This document shows, piece after piece, positions 7,733 to 15,673 of a DNA stretch of 64,000 nt. Every line of letters begins with the position of its first letter. Positions within the stretch are counted from its first letter, which is position 1. The DNA is taken from NCBI RefSeq assembly GCF_018603435.1, contig NZ_CP075682.1, positions 4,853,749-4,917,748 on the forward strand, in the 5' to 3' direction. Both the position numbers and the translations under genes were made by a program. Under the pieces are notes generated by a model. The model did no database searches. It had not been told where the DNA came from and saw only the letters and a program-made list of their open reading frames with translations. The stretch is from Chryseobacterium sp. ZHDP1 (GTDB taxonomy: Bacteria; Bacteroidota; Bacteroidia; Flavobacteriales; Weeksellaceae).

Positions 7733-7890
7733 GTTTAACCGCAAAAGGTGCAAAAGATATTTATAAAGATAAGGTTGATAACATTAGTTTTCAAAAGTGT
7801 AAAAAATCAAAGATTTTTTGAAAGCTGTTGAGATCTTTTTATTGATAAACACTAATCATTTAGTTTATCTTTTATGACTTTTATGGTTAA
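7733..7890. repeat. GTTTAAAC-type dispersed repeat, copy C (diverged)
   Basis: The left end AGTTTAACCGCAAAAGGTG and right end CTTTTATGGTTAAATAAAG match the inverted arms of copies A and B, and the internal AAAAAATCAAAGATTTTTTG matches their core. The outer GTTTAAAC is degraded. It sits between trpB and trpA. Confidence 0.6.
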
Positions 7891-7944
7891 ATAAAGTGTA
7901 AGTTCATCAGTTCTTCGTAATGACAAAAATTATTTTTGATGTTG

Positions 7945-8037
7945 ACGATGCGATCCGGCTTGAACGGAGCTCTTTTTGTGCAGCAAAGCGGAACAAAAAA
8001 GCGGGAGTGGAAGACGGAAATTATCGCCCGAATTATT
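7945..8037 (-). repeat. 3'-hairpin element, copy 4 (degenerate), after trpB
   Basis: Read on the minus strand, this starts a few bases after the trpB stop codon. GGGCGATAATTTCCGTCTTC, then CACTCCCGCTTTTTTG, then a short imperfect stem, then CAAAAAGAGCTCCGTTCAAG and CCGGATC match the flanks of the better copies at 29873, 44693 and 48904. The stem is weak here. Confidence 0.55.
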
Positions 8038-9216
8038 TTACAAATGTTTCAAATACGTTTCCATGTCTTTATCTCCGCGACCGCTGAGACAAATGACCAC
8101 AATATCGTCTTCGTTGAATTTCTTTTTGTCGAAAACTGCGAGCGCGTGAGAGCTTTCCAGAGCGGGAATGATGCCTTCGAGTTTGGTGAGTTCGAACGCT
8201 GATTTCAGGGCTTCATCGTCGTTGATGCTGAAAAATTCTGCTCTTTGTTCCCTGAACAAATTCGCGTGAAAAGGTCCGATTCCGGGATAATCCAGCCCTG
8301 CGGAAATGGAGTGGGGCTCGATAACCTGTCCGTCATTGGTCTGCATCACGAGACTTTTGCTTCCGTGAAGAATGCCTAAAGTTCCCAGAAAAGTCGTTGC
8401 GGCAGATTTTCCGGATTCTACACCGAAACCTCCTGCTTCAGCAGCGATAATTTTCACGTCTTTTTCGTTTACAAAATGGTAAAAAGCGCCTGCTGCATTG
8501 CTTCCGCCGCCAACGCAGGCAATGATGTAATCTGGATTTTCTTTTCCGGTCTGTTCCAGAAGCTGTTCTTTTATTTCTTTTGAAATCACACTCTGAAATC
8601 TCGCCACAAGATCCGGAAAAGGATGCGGACCGACCACACTTCCGATCACGTAATGAGTGGTCACGGGATTGTTGATCCAGTCTCTTAAGGCTTCATTTAC
8701 AGCGTCTTTCAGGGTTTTGGAACCTGAAGTTGCGGGAACGACTTTTGCGCCGAGCATTTTCATTCTTGCGACATTGGGAGCCTGTCTCTGGATATCGACT
8801 TCGCCCATGTAAACGATGCATTCCAGTCCCAGAAGCGCGCAGGCTGTAGCGGTGGCAACGCCGTGCTGTCCGGCTCCGGTTTCGGCAATGATTCTGTTTT
8901 TTCCGAGACGTTTTGCCAACAAAACCTGTCCTAAAGCGTTATTGATTTTATGCGCTCCGGTGTGGTTGAGATCTTCTCTTTTTAAGTAAATTTTGGTGTT
9001 GTATTTCCGGCTTAAATTTTTCGCAAAATACAGTGGTGTTGCACGTCCTACGTAATTTTTTAACAAATCCTGATATTCCTGTTGAAAATCTTCAGATTCA
9101 ATAATGTCAAGATAGTTTTTTTGCAGTTCCTCTACGTTCGGGTAGAGCATTTCCGGGATGAAAGCGCCTCCGAATTCTCCATAATATCCGTGTTCGTCGG
9201 GGTTTCTATAATTCAT
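8038..9216 (-). CDS. trpB: Tryptophan synthase beta chain
   Basis: TrpB joins indole and serine with pyridoxal phosphate. The 392-residue protein has the PLP lysine Lys90 in HTGAHKINN, the phosphate loop VGGGSNAAGAF and the C-terminal CLSGRGDKDM. It is a TrpB1-type protein, matching a TrpA partner. The ATG overlaps the end of the preceding unknown gene by 11 bp, so translation of the two is probably coupled. Confidence 0.97.
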   Translation of the reverse strand: MNYRNPDEHGYYGEFGGAFIPEMLYPNVEELQKNYLDIIESEDFQQEYQDLLKNYVGRATPLYFAKNLSRKYNTKIYLKREDLNHTGAHKINNALGQVLLAKRLGKNRIIAETGAGQHGVATATACALLGLECIVYMGEVDIQRQAPNVARMKMLGAKVVPATSGSKTLKDAVNEALRDWINNPVTTHYVIGSVVGPHPFPDLVARFQSVISKEIKEQLLEQTGKENPDYIIACVGGGSNAAGAFYHFVNEKDVKIIAAEAGGFGVESGKSAATTFLGTLGILHGSKSLVMQTNDGQVIEPHSISAGLDYPGIGPFHANLFREQRAEFFSINDDEALKSAFELTKLEGIIPALESSHALAVFDKKKFNEDDIVVICLSGRGDKDMETYLKHL

Positions 9217-9769
9217 TTTGTAATGTATTTATCAGTGAAAGGTTATAATCAAACTGCTGTTTGCTGATCTGTTTGTTCTGATGCAGCAGATGCAGTTTTG
9301 CAGTTAAATCTATTAAAATATCTAAATCTAATTTCGAGTTGTACATGGTAATCGCAATTTCAAGATTATCAACAAGATAATAAGAATCGAATTTCTCATA
9401 CAGGCAGAAAATTTTACAGTAAACGATTCCGAAATCATATTTCACACTGGCTTTTACGTTGCTGTCGAGCAATTTATCGGCAATCACCACCAAATGATAG
9501 CTGTCCCAGAAATGAATGGTTTTAAAGAAATATTCGACATCTTCTTTGTGAAAATTTTTAATGATTTCGATGAAATCACTTAATAATCCTCCGATGTACC
9601 AATATTCTGTATTGCTGTCATTTTCAGAGACAAAATCATGCAGTCTTTCTACTTTTTCATTTTCAAATTTTTGAGAAAACAGGACTCTGTGAACGGATTT
9701 TCCGATCTCTTCAAGATTTAATTTCTTAAATTTTAAAAGCTTCAGTTTTCTCGAATAATATTTTTTCAA
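9206..9769 (-). CDS. Uncharacterised protein inside the trp operon
   Basis: This 187-residue protein has no family I recognise. It is soluble, mostly helical by composition, has a basic N terminus (KKYYSRKLKLLKFKKLN) and no signal peptide or membrane segment. It lies between trpF and trpB, overlaps the trpB start by 11 bp and follows repeat copy B, so it is transcribed and probably translationally coupled with trpB. It does not resemble TrpR, Mtr or AroH. Codon use looks like its neighbours. Confidence 0.75.
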   Translation of the reverse strand: MKKYYSRKLKLLKFKKLNLEEIGKSVHRVLFSQKFENEKVERLHDFVSENDSNTEYWYIGGLLSDFIEIIKNFHKEDVEYFFKTIHFWDSYHLVVIADKLLDSNVKASVKYDFGIVYCKIFCLYEKFDSYYLVDNLEIAITMYNSKLDLDILIDLTAKLHLLHQNKQISKQQFDYNLSLINTLQNEL

Positions 9770-9796
9770 TGCTTTTTGTTTTTTTATTGTAAGCTT

Positions 9797-9982
9797 GTTT
9801 AAACTTTTTTACCACAAAAGATTTAAACACCTTAGTTGTTTAAGTTTACTACTTAAATGGAAAAAAGAGCACATAAGTTTAAAAAAATCAAAGATTTTTT
9901 TTCTTTGCAGACTTTTGAAATGCTTTATATTAATTCAATAAGTCTTTTGTCTTTTGCGGTTAATTTTAAAATGAGTTTAAAC
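9797..9982. repeat. GTTTAAAC-bounded dispersed repeat, copy B
   Basis: Bounded by GTTTAAAC on both sides, with internal arms ACCACAAAAG / CTTTTGCGGTTAA and a core almost identical to copy A (TACTTAAATGGAAAAAAGAG is shared). It fills the spacer between trpF and the unknown gene of the trp operon. Confidence 0.75.
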
Positions 9983-10005
9983 AAATTTTGTGTTTTAATT
10001 TATGA

Positions 10006-10680
10006 TCAGATCAGTTTTTCTTTAAATATTTTTATCTGATTGATGTTTTTAACTCCGGGTTCTGTTTCAAACCTCGAATTGATGTCCAGAGCAAAAGGCT
10101 TTTGTTTTAAAATGCTTATGTTTTCTGTATTTTCTTCTGAAATTCCGCCACTTAAAAAATAGGGAAAGGGAATTTCAATGTTGTTTAACAGATTCCAGTC
10201 GAAGGTCTTTCCTGTTCCTCCAAATGTTTTTGAATCGGTATCGAAAAGAATATAATCGTTTGTTTGCGCATATTGATTGATTGTTTTCTGAAGCTCATCA
10301 GAGTTTTGATTTCCGATTCGGATTACTTTGATGATTTTGATTTCAGAATTTAATTTTTTTCTTAATTCTGTAATAAAATTTTCATCTTCATCGCCGTGAA
10401 GCTGTATGAAATTCAGTTTAGCTTTTTCTGCTGTTTCAATTATCTTTTCTAAATTTTCATTCACAAAAACACCGACTTTTCCAGAGTGTTCAATTGCTGA
10501 AATCTGTTCCGGATTCAAATGTTTCAAAACATACCTGAGCGATTTTTCATAAAAGATAAAACCAAGAAAGTCTGTCTGTAAAGATATTAACTTTTGAATC
10601 TGATCAGATTGGGTTAATCCGCAAACTTTTAGCTTCGGAGCGGTTTTATTCGTCAATAGATTGTTGTCTGTTGATTTCAT
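10006..10680 (-). CDS. trpF: Phosphoribosylanthranilate isomerase
   Basis: TrpF converts phosphoribosylanthranilate to CdRP. The catalytic Cys20 in LKVCGLT and the general acid Asp in ILFDTDSKTFGGTGKTF are visible, as is the phosphate-binding end PYFLSGGI. It has 224 residues, with a slightly extended N terminus. The gap to trpC is only 10 bp. Confidence 0.94.
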   Translation of the reverse strand: MKSTDNNLLTNKTAPKLKVCGLTQSDQIQKLISLQTDFLGFIFYEKSLRYVLKHLNPEQISAIEHSGKVGVFVNENLEKIIETAEKAKLNFIQLHGDEDENFITELRKKLNSEIKIIKVIRIGNQNSDELQKTINQYAQTNDYILFDTDSKTFGGTGKTFDWNLLNNIEIPFPYFLSGGISEENTENISILKQKPFALDINSRFETEPGVKNINQIKIFKEKLI

Positions 10681-10690
10681 AATCTGATTT

Positions 10691-11470
10691 TTAAATTCCT
10701 GTATTCGAAATAAATTCAGCTAATTTTTTTCCGGGATTTTCATGTTTCATAAAATATTCGCCCATCAGAAATCCGTCGAAACCTTCATTTTTTAAGTATC
10801 TGAAATCTTCTTCGTTGTAAATTCCGCTTTCGGCAACAGACAGAATATCTTTCGGAAGCTGATTTTTCAAATTAACGGAATGTTGCAGATCTACTTTAAA
10901 ATCTTTCAAGTTTCTGTTGTTAATTCCCACAAGATCAATGTTTTTGTGGATGTGTTTCAACTCTTCTTCGGTATGGATTTCCAGTAAAACTTCCAATCCC
11001 AACTCATGAGAAAGCTCCGTAAATTCTGAAACCTGTTGTGGTGAAAGACAGGCTGCAATCAGCAAAATAACATCGGCACCGATGCTTTTGGCTTCATAAA
11101 ACTGATATTCATCAATCATGAAATCTTTTCGCAAAATCGGAATATTTACAGAATTTCTTACACTCAGAATATCCTCAGAACTTCCTCCGAAAAAATCCCG
11201 ATCCGTTAAAATAGAGATTCCGCTCGCTCCAAATTGTTCATATGCGGAAACCACTTCTAAAGGTGAAACTCTATCATTAATAATTCCTTTTGAGGGTGAC
11301 TGTCTTTTGAATTCGGCAATGATTCCGCTTCTCTTTTTTAAGCTTTCTTTCAGTGAAAAATTTTCTCTTCCGAAAAATTCAGATTCCTTCAATGCTGAGA
11401 CTGAAGTGTTCGATTTCGAGAAGGAAATTTCTTCTTTTTTTCTTTGTATGATTTTATCTAAAATATTCAT
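10691..11470 (-). CDS. trpC: Indole-3-glycerol phosphate synthase
   Basis: TrpC closes the indole ring. The 259-residue TIM barrel has EFKRQSPSKG (catalytic Lys55, SPSKG 58-62), VGINNRNLKDFKVD and SVAESGIYNEEDFRYL. I start at the ATG at 11470 (MNILDKIIQRKKEEI), which matches family N termini; the open frame continues 28 codons upstream into trpD without sense. The gap to trpD is 11 bp. It is a separate gene, not the trpCF fusion of enterobacteria. Confidence 0.95.
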   Translation of the reverse strand: MNILDKIIQRKKEEISFSKSNTSVSALKESEFFGRENFSLKESLKKRSGIIAEFKRQSPSKGIINDRVSPLEVVSAYEQFGASGISILTDRDFFGGSSEDILSVRNSVNIPILRKDFMIDEYQFYEAKSIGADVILLIAACLSPQQVSEFTELSHELGLEVLLEIHTEEELKHIHKNIDLVGINNRNLKDFKVDLQHSVNLKNQLPKDILSVAESGIYNEEDFRYLKNEGFDGFLMGEYFMKHENPGKKLAEFISNTGI

Positions 11471-11481
11471 AATCAATTTCA

Positions 11482-12468
11482 TTATTCCAAAAGAAGTTGC
11501 AGACTTCTTAATGCTTTTCCTCCAAGTAAACTTTCTTTCGCCATCAAAAGGCAATCTTCATAACTTCCGAATTTATCGGTGTGATAAAGGGCAACTGCTG
11601 CATTTGCCAATACAACGGCATTCTGTTGTTCCGTTCCTTTTCCCTGAAGAATATTTCTGAAAATTTTTGCCGTTTCTTGGGGTGTTTCGCCTGCTTTTAT
11701 GCTTTCATGCGTGATAGAATCAAAACCAAGATCTTCTGTGGAATACACTTCTTCTCCTTTTTTGGTAATAATTTTACTGTCGTGGGTAAGGCTGATCTCG
11801 TCGTAGCCGTCCATCCCATGAACAAGGATAAAATCACAGTTGTCCTTCTGCAAAAGATACTGGTAAATTCTGGCAATTTCCAGATTGTAAACGCCGATCA
11901 TGGAAAACTGAGGTTTTGCAGGATTTACAAGCGGACCGAGAAGGTTGAAAAAAGTTCTTAGACCTAAAGCTCTTCGCAACGCACCAACCGATTGAAGTGC
12001 CGGATGAAAATAGGGGGCATGTAAAAAGCAGATGTTGGCTTTTTCAAGATCTTCCTGAAGTTTTTCCGAACTGTTTTTGAATTCATAGCCCAGTTCTTCC
12101 AGTACATTGGAAGATCCGGTGATGGTGGAAGCTCCGTAATTTCCGTGTTTCGTTACTTTCTGTCCCGCTCCTGCGACTACAAAACTTGATAAAGTTGAAA
12201 TATTGATGGTGTTTTTTCCGTCACCGCCCGTTCCTACAATATCAATGGCATCTCCGGAATCGATGTTTACGGGAACTGCCATTTGCAGAAGGGCTTCACG
12301 AAAGCCTTCGAGCTCTTTAAGTGTGATATTTCGCATGAGGAAAACACTTATAAAAGCCGTAACTTCGGTTGCATTGAATTTATTCTGGGCAATCTCAATC
12401 ATAATCGCCTTTGCCTCAGATTTGGACAAGGTATGATGATTAAAAAGGTATTGCAGGATCTCTTTCAT
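11482..12468 (-). CDS. trpD: Anthranilate phosphoribosyltransferase
   Basis: TrpD adds phosphoribosyl to anthranilate. The substrate loop GTGGDGKNT (79-87) and the following NIST are intact, and VTKHGNYGAS is present. The length is 328 residues from the ATG at 12468 (MKEILQYLF). Fourteen further codons are open up to a TTG at 12510 that overlaps the trpG stop as TTGA. That start would give tight coupling but an unusual N terminus. I prefer the ATG. Confidence 0.93.
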   Translation of the reverse strand: MKEILQYLFNHHTLSKSEAKAIMIEIAQNKFNATEVTAFISVFLMRNITLKELEGFREALLQMAVPVNIDSGDAIDIVGTGGDGKNTINISTLSSFVVAGAGQKVTKHGNYGASTITGSSNVLEELGYEFKNSSEKLQEDLEKANICFLHAPYFHPALQSVGALRRALGLRTFFNLLGPLVNPAKPQFSMIGVYNLEIARIYQYLLQKDNCDFILVHGMDGYDEISLTHDSKIITKKGEEVYSTEDLGFDSITHESIKAGETPQETAKIFRNILQGKGTEQQNAVVLANAAVALYHTDKFGSYEDCLLMAKESLLGGKALRSLQLLLE

Positions 12469-12506
12469 TTGTGGAGGTTTTATGGTTGAGGGAATCTGTA
12501 TTGTTT

Positions 12507-13097
12507 TCAATTGAGTAGAAAGTTTTTAATGATGATTTCTCCCTGTGGAGTAAGAATGCTTTCCGGATGAAACTGTACGCCATGAACATCATATTTTTTG
12601 TGCTGTAACGCCATAATCATTCCATCTTTGTCTACTGCGGTAATTTCCAGTTCTTCCGGTAAATCTTCGCGGTTAACAACCCAGCTGTGGTATCTTCCGA
12701 CTTCGATTCCGCTGGATAGATTTTTAAAAATTTTGGTGTCTTCTTTTACGAAATCTGCGGAAGTTGCCACTCCGTGAAAGATTTCGGAAAGATTGGTTAA
12801 ACTTCCTCCAAAAGCTTCTGCAATTGCCTGCTGACCAAGGCAAACGCCTAAAATACTTTTTGTAGGAGCGTATTCTTTGATCAGATCCAGTAAAATTCCG
12901 GCTTCTTCCGGAATTCCGGGACCGGGTGAAAGTACGATTTTATCGTACTGATCGATTTCTTCCAGACTGATCTGGTCATTCTTTACCACATCTACTTTGG
13001 TATCCAAAACTCTCTCGATGATCTGAACCAGATTGTAGGTAAAGCTGTCGTAGTTATCGAATACGAGAACTTTTGTTTGTTTTATAGTATTGCTCAT
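12507..13097 (-). CDS. trpG: Anthranilate synthase component II (glutamine amidotransferase)
   Basis: A class I amidotransferase of 196 residues that supplies ammonia to TrpE. The catalytic triad is Cys86 (GVCLGQQ), His177 and Glu179 (VQFHPES). The oxyanion strand SPGPGIPEEAG is present. Such subunits can also serve para-aminobenzoate synthase; the trp operon position favours TrpG, possibly shared. The gap to trpE is 10 bp. Confidence 0.93.
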   Translation of the reverse strand: MSNTIKQTKVLVFDNYDSFTYNLVQIIERVLDTKVDVVKNDQISLEEIDQYDKIVLSPGPGIPEEAGILLDLIKEYAPTKSILGVCLGQQAIAEAFGGSLTNLSEIFHGVATSADFVKEDTKIFKNLSSGIEVGRYHSWVVNREDLPEELEITAVDKDGMIMALQHKKYDVHGVQFHPESILTPQGEIIIKNFLLN

Positions 13098-13107
13098 TTT
13101 TTTAATT

Positions 13108-14535
13108 TTAATAATTTTCGACTAATTTCTCCGCTTTTTCCACTGCTTTTTTCAGGGCATTCAGTTTATTGTTTACTTCCTGAAGCTCACTTTCGGGGTT
13201 TGATTTTGCCACAAGTCCGGCTCCTGCCTGATAATACAGCGTATTGTTTTTGCTTAAAAAAGTACGGATCATAATTGCCTGATTGCAGTCTGCGTTCAAA
13301 CCAATCATTCCGATGCATCCGCCATAATATCCTCTGGAATCTTTTTCATATTGGTTAATTAACTGCAACGCTCTGTGTTTCGGGGCTCCGCTTAAAGTTC
13401 CCTGCGGAAAAGTTGTTGCCACCATTTCGAAAGGATTTACATTTTCCTGTAGATCTGCCGTCACTTCGCTTACCATGTGGATAACGTGGGAGAAAAGCTG
13501 TATTTCCTTTAATTTGGTTACCGTTACGTTTTTTCCGAGTTTTCCAAGATCATTCCTTGCAAGATCCACAAGCATGGTGTGTTCTGCATTTTCTTTTTCA
13601 TCGTTTTTTAAAGTCTCGATAGACTGGAGATCGGTTTCAAAATGTCCTGTTCTTTTGAATGTTCCGGCAATCGGATGAATAACGGCTTTGTTGTTTTTGA
13701 TGATTAACTGGCTTTCAGGGCTTGAACCGAAGAGTTTGTAATTGCCATAATCGAAGAAAAATAAATAAGGGGAAGGATTGATGTTTCTTAATGCACGGTA
13801 GACATTGAATTCATCTCCTTTAAATTTCTGCTGAAATCTTCTGCTTAAAACCAATTGAAAGACATCGCCTCTCATGCAGTGTTTCTGAGCTGTTTTTACG
13901 AGTTCAATATATTCTTCATCCGTAATATTAGAAGTTTCTGCTCCTTCTTTTTCGAAAGGATAAATTACGGAATTTAGATTCTTGATTAAGCTTTCCAGCA
14001 GGTAAAATTCAGATTTTACACCTTCCATCTGATTTTCAATAATATGCATTTCATCATTGTAATGATTGATGGCAATAACATATTGATATAATCGGTACCG
14101 AAGAATCGGGATTTCAACTTCGGGACTCTGTGCTTTGAACTGAATATTTTCAAAAAACTGAACCGCCTCGAAACTGGTATATCCGAAAAGACTTTGTGCC
14201 GTCTGTTCTATAGGATCTGCCGTTTTTTCGCATTCGAAAAGATCTGAGAAATTCTGAAAAACATCTTCAATTTTATTTTCAATGATAAATTGTTTTACAG
14301 GTTCCTGTCCCGGAAGCTTTATTTCAAAATCATTTAAATTTTTAATTTCAATTCCGGCAATCGCATTGATGGCAATAAAGGAAAAATTATTATCAATATT
14401 TTTAGAATCTGAGCTTTCCAGAAGAATAGTATCCCTGAATTTGTCGCGAATCTGCAGATAGATATTCATCGGAGTCTGAAGATCTCCGAGTGTTTTTTTG
14501 GAAATGGTTTTTATTTTTATCTTTTTACTGAACAT
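13108..14535 (-). CDS. trpE: Anthranilate synthase component I
   Basis: The 475-residue chorismate-binding subunit makes anthranilate from chorismate with TrpG. The N-terminal LLESSDSK segment (about 36-43) is the allosteric tryptophan-binding motif, so feedback inhibition is expected. The catalytic part has IHPIAGTFKRTG, RNDLGKLGKNV, PQGTLSGAPKHRA and YYGGCIGMIG. It is the first structural gene of the operon, starting about 30 nt after an attenuator hairpin and preceded by a Trp-rich leader peptide. Confidence 0.96.
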   Translation of the reverse strand: MFSKKIKIKTISKKTLGDLQTPMNIYLQIRDKFRDTILLESSDSKNIDNNFSFIAINAIAGIEIKNLNDFEIKLPGQEPVKQFIIENKIEDVFQNFSDLFECEKTADPIEQTAQSLFGYTSFEAVQFFENIQFKAQSPEVEIPILRYRLYQYVIAINHYNDEMHIIENQMEGVKSEFYLLESLIKNLNSVIYPFEKEGAETSNITDEEYIELVKTAQKHCMRGDVFQLVLSRRFQQKFKGDEFNVYRALRNINPSPYLFFFDYGNYKLFGSSPESQLIIKNNKAVIHPIAGTFKRTGHFETDLQSIETLKNDEKENAEHTMLVDLARNDLGKLGKNVTVTKLKEIQLFSHVIHMVSEVTADLQENVNPFEMVATTFPQGTLSGAPKHRALQLINQYEKDSRGYYGGCIGMIGLNADCNQAIMIRTFLSKNNTLYYQAGAGLVAKSNPESELQEVNNKLNALKKAVEKAEKLVENY

Positions 14536-14563
14536 TGCAGTTGAATTTTAAAATGGATGAAAC

Positions 14564-14598
14564 AAAAAAAGACTTCAACGGATTACGTCAAAGTCTTT
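14564..14598 (-). terminator. trp attenuator terminator
   Basis: On the minus strand AAAGACTTTGACG (14598-14586) and CGTTGAAGTCTTT (14580-14568) form a 13-bp stem with two G-T wobbles and a 5-nt loop, followed by TTTTG. It lies between the leader peptide stop and the trpE ATG, the classical place for an attenuator. Confidence 0.88.
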
Positions 14599-14636
14599 AT
14601 TATTTGTTATAAATTATTTCTGTTGGTTGTTTAGCA

Positions 14637-14711
14637 TTAACAACATGGCAATAACATCAGACCCGACGAAGAGTTTGAATGCCACCACCACATATTTTTG
14701 TTGTTAACCAT
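14637..14711 (-). CDS. trpL: trp operon leader peptide with three consecutive Trp codons
   Basis: A 24-residue frame beginning MVNNKNMWWWHSNSSSG and ending in CC, with an ATG at 14711 and a TAA at 14637-14639. The three TGG codons lie at 14690-14682. Downstream are a hairpin over the stop codon (GTTGTT/AACAAC, 14626-14644) and then the terminator at 14564-14598. The bases TCAAACTCTT (14678-14669), just after the Trp-His codons, can pair with nine of ten bases of the 5' arm of the terminator and are a candidate antiterminator. Ribosome stalling at the Trp codons when tRNA-Trp is uncharged would decide between the structures. This is the Yanofsky-type logic; the exact folding is inference. Confidence 0.88.
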   Translation of the reverse strand: MVNNKNMWWWHSNSSSGLMLLPCC

Positions 14712-14715
14712 AGTA

Positions 14716-14749
14716 CAAATGTATATAATTTTTTTAATATGAAAACAAA
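14716..14749 (-). promoter_or_regulatory. Probable trp operon promoter
   Basis: On the minus strand the -7 box TACATTTG (14723-14716) fits TAnnTTTG exactly, and TTTG (14749-14746) lies 22 nt upstream, slightly wider than the usual 18-20. The predicted start of transcription falls at about the A of the trpL ATG (14711), so the leader peptide mRNA may be leaderless. Confidence 0.6.
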
Positions 14750-14807
14750 AAAAATATGAAATTAAAAAAAAACTTTTATGGTTGTCCTCAATTTATCATC
14801 ATTAAAA

Positions 14808-14902
14808 AAACTTTGCGTTCTTTGCTGAGTGAAACGGCTTTGCGATCTCAAAAACAGTCGGCATATACAAAGAATCTTAGCGAACCTTTGCGTTAAAAAG
14901 CA
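14808..14902. repeat. CTTTGCGTT repeat fragment
   Basis: AACTTTGCGTTCTTTGCTG at the left and CTTAGCGAACCTTTGCGTTAAA at the right share CTTTGCGTT as a direct repeat around 60-80 nt apart. It has no coding content. Related to, but not the same as, the GTTTAAAC repeats. Confidence 0.45.
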
Positions 14903-15074
14903 ATATGATTAATAACGGATCATCAAAAAACTTAATCTGAAACTGATTGCTTTCACTAATCAGAAAAATCATTTAGCAGAAAAAATTTAATGAAATATCT
15001 TTAAAAATGGAGGTTTATCATAAGCTTGAAAGTTTATTTTTTATATTTTTGTCTAAATTTTTATAGGAAAAATA

Positions 15075-15296
15075 ATGAAAAAAGTATTAGCAATCGCGTT
15101 TATCGGTGGTTTATTGGCAGCTAGCTGCTCTAAAAAGCCAAATCATGACTTACAGGATAGCAACACGATGTTGCCAGAGCCGGATGCTCCAACTGTGGTG
15201 GATTCTACTGCCAAAAAAACTGAAGCAGCAAAAGTAAATGCCGCAGAATCTCTTCCTGCAGCTGAAGCTAAAGCAGATACTCTTACAAAAAAATAA
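15075..15296 (+). CDS. Small Ala/Glu-rich lipoprotein
   Basis: A 73-residue protein with a clear lipoprotein signal (MKKVLAIAFIGGLLAASC, Cys18). The mature part is short, charged and rich in Ala, Glu, Lys and Thr, with no fold I recognise. Its stop codon TAA shares one base with the ATG of the cytochrome gene, so the two are co-transcribed and the small lipoprotein may be an accessory of that cytochrome. Confidence 0.8.
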   Translation: MKKVLAIAFIGGLLAASCSKKPNHDLQDSNTMLPEPDAPTVVDSTAKKTEAAKVNAAESLPAAEAKADTLTKK

Positions 15297-15670
15297 TGAA
15301 AAATCTGTTTTTGACAGGATGTCTGGCAATGCTGATGTTTTCCTGTTCCAAAAAAGAAAATACACCTGTTGATGCGGCTTCTCCCGAAGCTACATCAATG
15401 AATGAATCGGCGAAAAGTAATCTTTCCGGCGACAAAATTATTGAAACGCTGGATTGTTCCGGATGTCATGCGGTGAATGAAAGAATGATAGGACCTTCTT
15501 ATCAGGAAATAGCAGATAAGTATTCTGAAAAGGATGCAGAAATGCTGGCTTCTAAGATTATAGAAGGCGGAAGCGGAGTTTGGGGAGGCGTTCCGATGTC
15601 TCCACATCCACAGGTATCGAAAGAAGATGCCAAAAAAATGGTACAGTATATTTTAAGTCTGAAAAAATAA
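15296..15670 (+). CDS. Lipid-anchored c-type cytochrome
   Basis: The 124-residue protein has a lipoprotein signal (lipobox LMFSC, Cys17). It carries one haem c site CSGCH (Cys54, Cys57, His58) and a plausible axial Met101 in GGVPMSPH, typical of a small class I cytochrome c of the cytochrome c551/c552 type. It should sit on the periplasmic side and carry electrons between respiratory complexes or to a terminal oxidase. No oxidase subunit lies next to it, so the partner is unknown. Confidence 0.88.
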   Translation: MKNLFLTGCLAMLMFSCSKKENTPVDAASPEATSMNESAKSNLSGDKIIETLDCSGCHAVNERMIGPSYQEIADKYSEKDAEMLASKIIEGGSGVWGGVPMSPHPQVSKEDAKKMVQYILSLKK

Positions 15671-15673
15671 TTG

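Larger units (their letters stand above)
14712..15074. other. Divergent spacer between the trp operon and a lipoprotein gene
   Basis: Apart from the trp promoter this contains a repeat-like stretch (14808-14902) with two direct copies of CTTTGCGTT and the sequence CTTAGCGAACCTTTGCGTT, a motif family akin to the AACCGCAAAG arms of the other repeats. A -7-like TATTTTTG at 15044-15051 precedes the lipoprotein gene. No gene seen. Confidence 0.5.

Noticed and set aside
8038..9216. Considered whether trpB is a TrpB2-type orphan because trpA is distant
   Set aside because: Length and motifs are those of TrpB1, and trpA follows on the same strand with only repeats between.
11118..11660. 180-residue plus-strand frame across trpC and trpD
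   Set aside because: Antisense to two well-supported trp genes; no family resemblance.
15075..15296. Considered as a bacteriocin-type small peptide
   Set aside because: It has a normal lipobox and a charged, Ala-rich mature part, with no GG leader or Cys-rich core.
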